22,348 nt of DNA, from positions 1 to 22,348 of the forward strand of contig JAEZED010000156.1 of the NCBI GenBank assembly GCA_023417885.1. The letters run 5' to 3'. This document shows positions 14,871-22,348 of the stretch, piece after piece; position 1 is the first letter of the stretch; every line of letters starts with the position of its first letter. Source of the DNA: Planctomycetota bacterium (GTDB lineage: Bacteria > Planctomycetota > Phycisphaerae > Tepidisphaerales > Tepidisphaeraceae). The translations under genes were made by a program, and so were the position numbers. The notes under the pieces are model-generated. The model made no database searches. It was not told the DNA's origin and saw only the letters and a list, made by a program, of their open reading frames with translations.

Positions 14871-16760
14871 TCAAGCGTAGCTGTGCAGGCCGACGAGGAA
14901 GAAGTTCACGCCGATCCAGTTGAACAGCATGATGAAGAAGCCCGCCACCGCCAGCACCGCCGTCCAGAAGGCGCGGTCCTTTGCGACCAGGCGCACGTGG
15001 ATGATGATCAGGTAGACGATCCACGTCACCAGGGCGAAGGTCTCCTTCGGATCCCAGCCCCAGGGCCGGCCCCAGCTCATGTCCGCCCACACCGCGCCGA
15101 AGACGATCCCCGCGCCCAGGATCCAGAAGGCAAGCTGGAGCACGACCAGGTGCGCCGCGTCCAGCCGCTGAAGCAGCGTCTGCGGCTTATCGCTGCCCGG
15201 CAGGGCGGAGAAGGCGCCCGCATCCACCTGCCGCCGGGGAACGGGAAGGAAGAAGATGCGCCCGAGCGTGCGCCAGAACCCGTCGCCCGAGGCGGCAGGG
15301 GTGTCGCTGATCGTGCCGCCCCGGCCGGTGCCGTAGGCGACGAGCCACCAGCAGGCCAGCAGGAAGCTCATGCCGATCAGCGCGTAGCTGGCCGTCACCA
15401 TCGTGACGTGGATGTAGAGCCAGTAGCTCATCAGGATGCCCGCCGCCTGGCGGATCTCCCCACCGATGTCGCGGCCGAAGACGTATGGGCTGGCGAAGAG
15501 CGCCAGGAGGCTCAGCCAGCCGACAAAGCTTGCGGCGGCGCCGAACAGCCCGCCGCCTGGCTTGCGGCGCATCATCTCGAGGATCATCCCGAGCAGCGCG
15601 CCGAACCAGGCGCTGAACATCACGCTCTCGAACTGGTTTTTGATCGGGATGGAGTGAAACCAGTCACCCGTGCTCTTCTCCACGAGCCACCAGCGGATGC
15701 CGATTCCCGCGGTGTGCACGAGCAGGGCAAGCAGCATGAACCGCAGCCCCCACAGCCGCAGGCGCGGCGTGCTGCTGTAGGCGGCGACGAGAAAGAGGGC
15801 GAAGGCGACGAAGTAAAGCGCCGCCCCCGGAATCGTCAGCTTCGCCAGCCGGTTGTAGATCACCTCCGCACTGCGCTTGGCGGCGGAGGGGTAATGCGAG
15901 GGGGAGACGGCCTCGAGCGCCGCGGCCAGGCGGGCGGCCGCCTCGCTCGCGGCGGCGGCGTCCTGCTCGATCCAGGCGCGACGGAGTTCGATGCTGGCGC
16001 GGACGGCCTCGTCCGCGAGCTCCGCGGGGTAGTCGGGCAACGGTTCGGAACTCGTGACCCCGGCGCGGCTGAACATCAGGTCGTCGAGGAAGTGCCAGAG
16101 CTGCGCGTCCTCTCCCTGGCCGAGCGGCGGCACGACCCGGGCGGGGGGGAAGATCTCGACCGTGAGCATCGCCTCGACGGCACCGGCGCCCTGCCGCACC
16201 TCGCGCACGGCGTCCAGCTTGCGGAGGTCGCTGCTTTCGATCTGCTTGAGCAGTTCCTGCACCTCCGGCCGGTAGTAGGTTCGCAGGCTGATGGTGGCCC
16301 GCTTCAGGAACTGCCGCTCGTCCTCCCCGGAGAGGCCCAGCGCGTCGGCAATGTCCTGCCGCAGCGGGAGGTGGCGGATCTTGATGATGTCGCGATCGAG
16401 CCACAACTCAGGCCGGTAGGTCATGTCCAGCAGCGTCGCGAGCGGATCGGCCCCGTGAATGGTGCTGCGGCCGGCGATGGCGTTGAGCACCTGCCGGCTG
16501 AAGGTGTCGAGCGTCTTGAGGGTGGAGTTGTGCTGCGCGCTGGCGCGCTGAAGGGGGGACAGGTCCAGGTCGCGCAAAAAGGCGGAGTCGGTGAACGATG
16601 CGATGTCCGCCCCCGCCGGCGCCGCGGGAAGCAGGGAACCGTCGTGCTCATGCGTCGCCGCCGGCTGCGTCGTCTGCGCAAAGGCCTGGCGCTGCGGCGC
16701 CAGGAGACCGAGAGCGGCACAGATGAGGAGCAGGAGGGCTGTTCGGATCGAAGTTCGCAT
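14871..16760 (-). CDS. ccsA: Cytochrome c biogenesis protein CcsA (haem handling), with N-terminal extracytoplasmic domain
   Basis: CcsA/ResC of System II exports haem and attaches it to apocytochromes c together with ResB. From ATG 16760 it is 629 residues. A signal peptide or first TM is at 1-28 (TALLLLICAALGLL, ending AFAQ). Residues 30-305 are a soluble domain (MTYRPELWLDRDIIKIRHLP, SAAKRSAEVIYNRLAKL). From about 311 come the CcsA membrane helices. These include His348 in LLVHTAGIGIRWW, YWLYIHVTMVTASYALIG, and the haem-handling WWD motif SWGRPWGWDPKETFAL near 560-572, then VTWIVYLIIIHVR. The soluble part resembles the linker of fused CcsBA proteins, so this looks like a fusion split into two genes. 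It starts 14 bp after resB ends, so the two are co-transcribed. The frame is open upstream to 17015 only as overlap. Confidence 0.92.
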   Translation of the reverse strand: MRTSIRTALLLLICAALGLLAPQRQAFAQTTQPAATHEHDGSLLPAAPAGADIASFTDSAFLRDLDLSPLQRASAQHNSTLKTLDTFSRQVLNAIAGRSTIHGADPLATLLDMTYRPELWLDRDIIKIRHLPLRQDIADALGLSGEDERQFLKRATISLRTYYRPEVQELLKQIESSDLRKLDAVREVRQGAGAVEAMLTVEIFPPARVVPPLGQGEDAQLWHFLDDLMFSRAGVTSSEPLPDYPAELADEAVRASIELRRAWIEQDAAAASEAAARLAAALEAVSPSHYPSAAKRSAEVIYNRLAKLTIPGAALYFVAFALFLVAAYSSTPRLRLWGLRFMLLALLVHTAGIGIRWWLVEKSTGDWFHSIPIKNQFESVMFSAWFGALLGMILEMMRRKPGGGLFGAAASFVGWLSLLALFASPYVFGRDIGGEIRQAAGILMSYWLYIHVTMVTASYALIGMSFLLACWWLVAYGTGRGGTISDTPAASGDGFWRTLGRIFFLPVPRRQVDAGAFSALPGSDKPQTLLQRLDAAHLVVLQLAFWILGAGIVFGAVWADMSWGRPWGWDPKETFALVTWIVYLIIIHVRLVAKDRAFWTAVLAVAGFFIMLFNWIGVNFFLVGLHSYA

Positions 16761-16774
16761 TGACCTGCACACTT

Positions 16775-18880
16775 TCAAACGGACAGCGCCGGCCGGGGCG
16801 ACGCCGGTCGCGCCGCCTGGCGCTGCGCGTATTGCCGGAGGGCCCGCTCCTTGCTGCGACGGATCAGGATCGGCTTCACGTAAAACGCCCAGAGCAGCCC
16901 GGTGACGATCATCACGCAGCCAACCGTCATTGTCGTGACGCCCGGCCGGTTGCCCACCCCGAGAACCGTGAACTGCTGCCCCTCCGGGTCCCACTGACTC
17001 TGGTAGAGCAGCCACGACTCGTCGGGCAGCAGCGCGCCAAGGAGGCCCGGAAGGTTGCGCTGGAAGTAGACGGGCGAGTTCAGGTGCGCGACAGCCGGCA
17101 GTTCGTCGCCGGTCGCCGGGTTGATCAGCGTCAGGTGGCTCCGGAAGTCGCGCATGGCCGACTCCGGCGTGAAATCACCCGCGTATGGCACCAGTTCGAA
17201 GCGGTCGAGCCGGACGACGGCGGGGATGGGCCGCCGCGTGTTGGCGAGCTGGAGCTGCAACGGCACGTCGGTGCCCGGCACGTCCACCTGCCCCATGCGC
17301 CACGGCTGCTGGTCGGGCCACTGCGTGAAGGGGACCTGGACGATGCGCTGCCATTGGTCGCCGCGGCTGACGCGGACGGTGAGCACCTGCATGCCGCCCG
17401 ACTCGCCGGCGCGCCGGTCGCGCTGCTCGGGCGGGACTTCCTGCACCCACTCCTGGCGGGCCACGCCGTCCACGCGGGTGATGTCCAGCTCCAGCGACAT
17501 GGGCATCGGCTGCCCGGTGTGCGGGTCGCGTCCCATCCCGTCGATGCGGATCGGAAGCGTCGGATCCTCCACCCGAGCCAGCTCCGCAGGTTTCGTGCGG
17601 GTGGAGAGAACCTGCCAGAAGCCCGCGGCGTCCGTTTTGGTCAGGATGGTGTGGCGCTCCGTCTCGTTGCCGTGCGGCGAGAGGTGAAGCGCATCGTCGT
17701 GGGCGTAACGCAGGATGAGACCGGGATCGACCGGCGCCGCCTGGCGCTGCCCCTTCGGCCCGGCGCCCTCGACGTCAAGCACGAAGTCGGTCTGCACGTC
17801 CATCCCGTTCAGCACGTAGCGGCGGAACGTCCTTCCGTGCGGCGAGTCGGCGGGCGGGTGAACGAGCAGCTCGAGCGTATCGACGGGCTCACCGGTGCCC
17901 GCCATCGGAAAGCTCGGGAGGAACTCGACCGCCTCGATCTCGTAGCCCGTCTCCCCCAGCGCCAGTCGCTGTCCCGGCTCGATGGTGAGGTTTCCCTCCA
18001 CCTGGCCGACGCTCCAGCGGATGGCGTGCGCGGTGCGGGCCGCATGAAGCAGGGCCTCGCCCGTCAGCTCGTCGGCACGGTGGATGTGCCGGAGGTTGAC
18101 GGTGCCGATGGTGAGGTCCTCGTTGCCGGTATCGCCATCCACCACCCACTGCACGTGCGACTCGCCCGTCGCCGGATCGGTGACGGTCATCTTCAGGCCG
18201 GTCCGGCCGGAGTCGGCCTCGGCGTAGTTGGCGCCGGTGACGGCGTAGGGGTAGTAGGCGAGCACGTCCACGCGGATCGGCTCATCCCCGTCGAGGCCGA
18301 GCACCTCGTGGAGCGGCTTCTCGACTCCTGATCGCGTGTCCGGGTCGTAGTCCCGGGCCGTCGGCTCCAGGCCCTTCAGGCTGGAGGGGAGGCGGTGGTC
18401 GTTACCGTGATCCGCGGAGTAGGCCTTGAAGCGGGGCAGGTCCGGCAGGGGGATCTGGCTCGCCTGTCGCCGCCCAGCCTGGACGAACAGGGCCCGCTCG
18501 TAGGCGTCGTGGTAGGTGCTGACGCGCTGACCGACCTGGACGATCGCCAGCCCCTCGGTCTTGTGCTTGAAGTAGTAGACCATCCCGAAGACGAGCACCA
18601 CGATGCCCATGTGGATGGTCCACACGCCGTAGCGCGGCGGCGTGAAGGGAATCCGGTCGAACGTCACCACCAGCAGGTTGGCGCAGAGCAGCAGCGCCAG
18701 CGTCCACATCGGCCAGGCGTTGAAGAACCCCTGCTCGTTGACTTCGAAGAACTCCCGCACCCCGGAGATGCCCGAGCCGACGGCGATGTAGACCGCCAGC
18801 GCCACCATCGTTCCAATGCCGAACTTCACGCTGTTGAGCGTGCGGTTCCAGAGCCACTCGAACGAGGCAGACAGGGACAT
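16775..18880 (-). CDS. resB: Cytochrome c biogenesis protein ResB (CcsB)
   Basis: A 701-residue ResB-family membrane protein, partner of CcsA in the System II haem-ligation complex. Topology fits the family: TMs at about 18-38 (FGIGTMVALAVYIAVGSGI), 55-75 (MWTLALLLCANLLVVTF) and 85-104 (GVWTIHMGIVVLVFGMVYYF, with the expected His). A very large extracytoplasmic domain of about 550 residues follows, then a last TM near 655-678 (TMTVGCVMIVTGLLWAFYV) and a basic tail. The outer domain ends with YFQRNLPGLLGALLPDESW, where such proteins carry a conserved region. It is followed 14 bp later by ccsA. ATG 18880 has only a weak GGA. A TACAAT lies about 60 bp upstream. Confidence 0.88.
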   Translation of the reverse strand: MSLSASFEWLWNRTLNSVKFGIGTMVALAVYIAVGSGISGVREFFEVNEQGFFNAWPMWTLALLLCANLLVVTFDRIPFTPPRYGVWTIHMGIVVLVFGMVYYFKHKTEGLAIVQVGQRVSTYHDAYERALFVQAGRRQASQIPLPDLPRFKAYSADHGNDHRLPSSLKGLEPTARDYDPDTRSGVEKPLHEVLGLDGDEPIRVDVLAYYPYAVTGANYAEADSGRTGLKMTVTDPATGESHVQWVVDGDTGNEDLTIGTVNLRHIHRADELTGEALLHAARTAHAIRWSVGQVEGNLTIEPGQRLALGETGYEIEAVEFLPSFPMAGTGEPVDTLELLVHPPADSPHGRTFRRYVLNGMDVQTDFVLDVEGAGPKGQRQAAPVDPGLILRYAHDDALHLSPHGNETERHTILTKTDAAGFWQVLSTRTKPAELARVEDPTLPIRIDGMGRDPHTGQPMPMSLELDITRVDGVARQEWVQEVPPEQRDRRAGESGGMQVLTVRVSRGDQWQRIVQVPFTQWPDQQPWRMGQVDVPGTDVPLQLQLANTRRPIPAVVRLDRFELVPYAGDFTPESAMRDFRSHLTLINPATGDELPAVAHLNSPVYFQRNLPGLLGALLPDESWLLYQSQWDPEGQQFTVLGVGNRPGVTTMTVGCVMIVTGLLWAFYVKPILIRRSKERALRQYAQRQAARPASPRPALSV

Positions 18881-18941
18881 CGGCGGGTCCGTCGGGAGAA
18901 GTCGGACTGTTCCTACGCCGGCGGCGCAAAAAGGGTTGCCG

Positions 18942-18947
18942 ATTGTA
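18942..18947 (-). promoter_or_regulatory. Candidate -10 element before resB-ccsA
   Basis: TACAAT on the minus strand, five of six to consensus, lies about 62 bp upstream of ATG 18880 in the 126-bp gap after the hydrolase gene. No -35 match is visible. Confidence 0.28.
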
Positions 18948-19006
18948 CGGTCCGAGCCCGCCGACCCGTGGCGATCCGGCTGCGTCCCATCGTCGCACCG
19001 CCGTTG

Positions 19007-19804
19007 TTATGCCTCCAGCAGGCCCAGCGCGGCAAGCCGGTCCAGCAGACTGAGATAGCGTGGCGTCATGTCCCTGCCCCGCAGCAGGGGCGAGGCGAGG
19101 TTGCGATTGATCGTCTGGAGGTGATCCGCGGGCCACGTTTCCCAATGCTCCCCCCATCGCGCCGAGCGCACGCTCACCAGCCCGTCGTTGGGCCCCTCCT
19201 CCGCCTCGATCATCCGGGCGCTGAACCAGAGCAGCGGCGAGAGCTCCGCGGTGCTCCGGCTGGCGCTGACGCTGAAGTACCGCACCGCCGGCGCGTCGGG
19301 CGTTCGCTCGTTGAAGGCGGAGCAGCTTCGGCGGGTCAGGTCATAGCCCGCCCGAAGATCGAGCCCGAAGCGGGCAAGCTGTCGCGGAAGGGCAATGCCG
19401 CGATCGACGTTTCTCACCGCCCAATCCGCCAGGGTCGTGCCGCGGTGGGGCGTGGCGATCGTCACCAGCGCCGCCACGCGGTCGTCCATTCCCAGGTGCG
19501 AGAGCATGTACCGGGCGTCCAGGCCACCCATGCTGTGGGCGATGATGACACAACGCCCGCCCGGGGGGAGGCGGCCGCGCCGTTCCAGGTCGTCCAGGCT
19601 CCGGAGCATCTGCTGCTTCAGCTGGCTGGCGCGGTAGGGAATGCTCGCCGCGGGGCTGACGACCGGCGTGATGACGGGGTGACCGCGGTCGGCGATGGCT
19701 CGGTCGATCCGGAGGAAGTACCCTGCCTGCACGGGCCCGACATGCAGCTCGCCCAGGCCGATCACCGCTCCGAGCATGCCTTGGGCGAGGACGACGGGGG
19801 TCAT
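19007..19804 (-). CDS. Alpha/beta hydrolase, triacylglycerol-lipase-like
   Basis: A 265-residue hydrolase resembling bacterial family I lipases. The first beta strand and oxyanion loop read VVLAQGMLG (the usual HG is QG). The nucleophile elbow is IIAHSMGGLDARY with Ser91, Ala taking the place of the usual Gly at the first position of GxSxG. Asp207 in GPNDGLVSV and His228 in WPADHLQTIN complete a plausible triad. NDGLV and HLxxxN are arranged as in Pseudomonas-type lipases. There is no signal peptide, so it is probably cytoplasmic and may act as an esterase. ATG 19804 starts directly before the first strand, but the upstream sequence is a pyrimidine-rich repeat without a Shine-Dalgarno. The frame is open further upstream as a shadow of carB. 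It is divergent from carB and upstream of resB. Confidence 0.82.
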   Translation of the reverse strand: MTPVVLAQGMLGAVIGLGELHVGPVQAGYFLRIDRAIADRGHPVITPVVSPAASIPYRASQLKQQMLRSLDDLERRGRLPPGGRCVIIAHSMGGLDARYMLSHLGMDDRVAALVTIATPHRGTTLADWAVRNVDRGIALPRQLARFGLDLRAGYDLTRRSCSAFNERTPDAPAVRYFSVSASRSTAELSPLLWFSARMIEAEEGPNDGLVSVRSARWGEHWETWPADHLQTINRNLASPLLRGRDMTPRYLSLLDRLAALGLLEA

Positions 19805-19810
19805 GCAGAA

Positions 19811-19838
19811 AGGATGAAGGAGGAGGGATGAAGGAGGA
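19811..19838. repeat. Purine-rich 13-bp direct repeat (two copies, 14-bp period)
   Basis: GGATGAAGGAGGA occurs at 19812-19824 and 19826-19838, one base apart. It abuts the hydrolase start codon in the intergenic gap before carB. It resembles the low-complexity GATGAAGGA-type intergenic repeats seen in other planctomycete-like genomes; that comparison is from memory. Confidence 0.6.
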
Positions 19839-19883
19839 AAGCGCGGCAGGCCGGGCTCCGCCGGTCGCGACGGGATTCGGGAT

Positions 19884-19912
19884 TTGGCAAGAGGGGGCGA
19901 CGCACGAATGAT
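19884..19912 (+). promoter_or_regulatory. Candidate promoter for carB
   Basis: TTGGCA (19884-19889) and AATGAT (19907-19912) are separated by 17 bp, upstream of carB in the 183-bp divergent gap. The leader would be about 70 nt. A TAGTTT at 19975-19980, ending 7 nt before ATG 19988, is a competing -10 that would give a leaderless mRNA. Confidence 0.35.
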
Positions 19913-19987
19913 AAGGCCGTTTGCGCCCCACCCGTCCTGACGCGGGGCCTCCGACGTTCCTCTTCCTCCTTCAATAGTTTCCGCCGA

Positions 19988-22348
<2,361 letters not shown>

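Noticed and set aside
14676..16763. 695-residue open frame on the plus strand
   Set aside because: It lies opposite ccsA, whose motifs are clear, and its composition (Arg, Glu, Pro, His) is typical of an antisense shadow.
19830..19840. Strong Shine-Dalgarno-like AAGGAGG on the plus strand
   Set aside because: No start codon and open frame follow at a usable distance. It is part of the purine-rich direct repeat.

Overview
The window is about 22 kb of very GC-rich, gene-dense bacterial chromosome. The gene set points to a planctomycete, most likely of the class Phycisphaerae. This is an inference from architecture: a fused SecDF next to yajC and tgt, a TPR protein with two RNA-polymerase alpha-CTD domains, a non-sporulating SpoIID/LytB protein, split ResB/CcsA cytochrome c biogenesis, and dispersed repeats inside a core gene. 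There is no rRNA gene or species marker, so the rank stays approximate.

Layout. 135-1474 (+): an ECF-type sigma factor followed by a single-span anti-sigma-like membrane protein. 1651-2574 (+): a TPR plus double alpha-CTD protein with its own good sigma70-type promoter and an intrinsic terminator. 2723-4012 (+): a SpoIID/LytB lipoprotein. 4049-5302 and 5462-6340 (-): a secreted coiled-coil protein and a membrane-anchored double-LysM protein. 6679-11898 (-): the protein-export block tgt-yajC-secDF, transcribed in that order. 11992-12693 (-): a small alpha-alpha toroid protein related to terpene cyclases or prenyltransferases. 12909-13148 (-): a small membrane zinc-ribbon protein with a textbook terminator. 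13262-14800 (+): a secreted pectate-lyase-like beta-helix protein. 14871-18880 (-): the resB-ccsA pair. 19007-19804 (-): a lipase-like hydrolase. 19988 to the window end (+): the first 787 codons of carB.

Functionally the window is mostly envelope biology: peptidoglycan binding or remodelling (LysM, SpoIID), Sec export, cytochrome c maturation, and secreted proteins. Housekeeping genes (tgt, carB) and regulation (sigma/anti-sigma, alpha-CTD protein) sit around it. Two kinds of translation start seem to coexist. Some genes have a clear Shine-Dalgarno. Others have a TANNNT hexamer ending 6-8 nt before the start codon, which suggests leaderless mRNA.

The most unusual signal is in carB. Three unrelated repeat types lie in frame inside this core gene: a 25-bp-arm palindrome, a nine-unit 21-bp minisatellite at the junction between the two synthetase halves, and an 8-bp tandem array at the window edge. 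I see no CRISPR array, rRNA or tRNA gene, or transposase.
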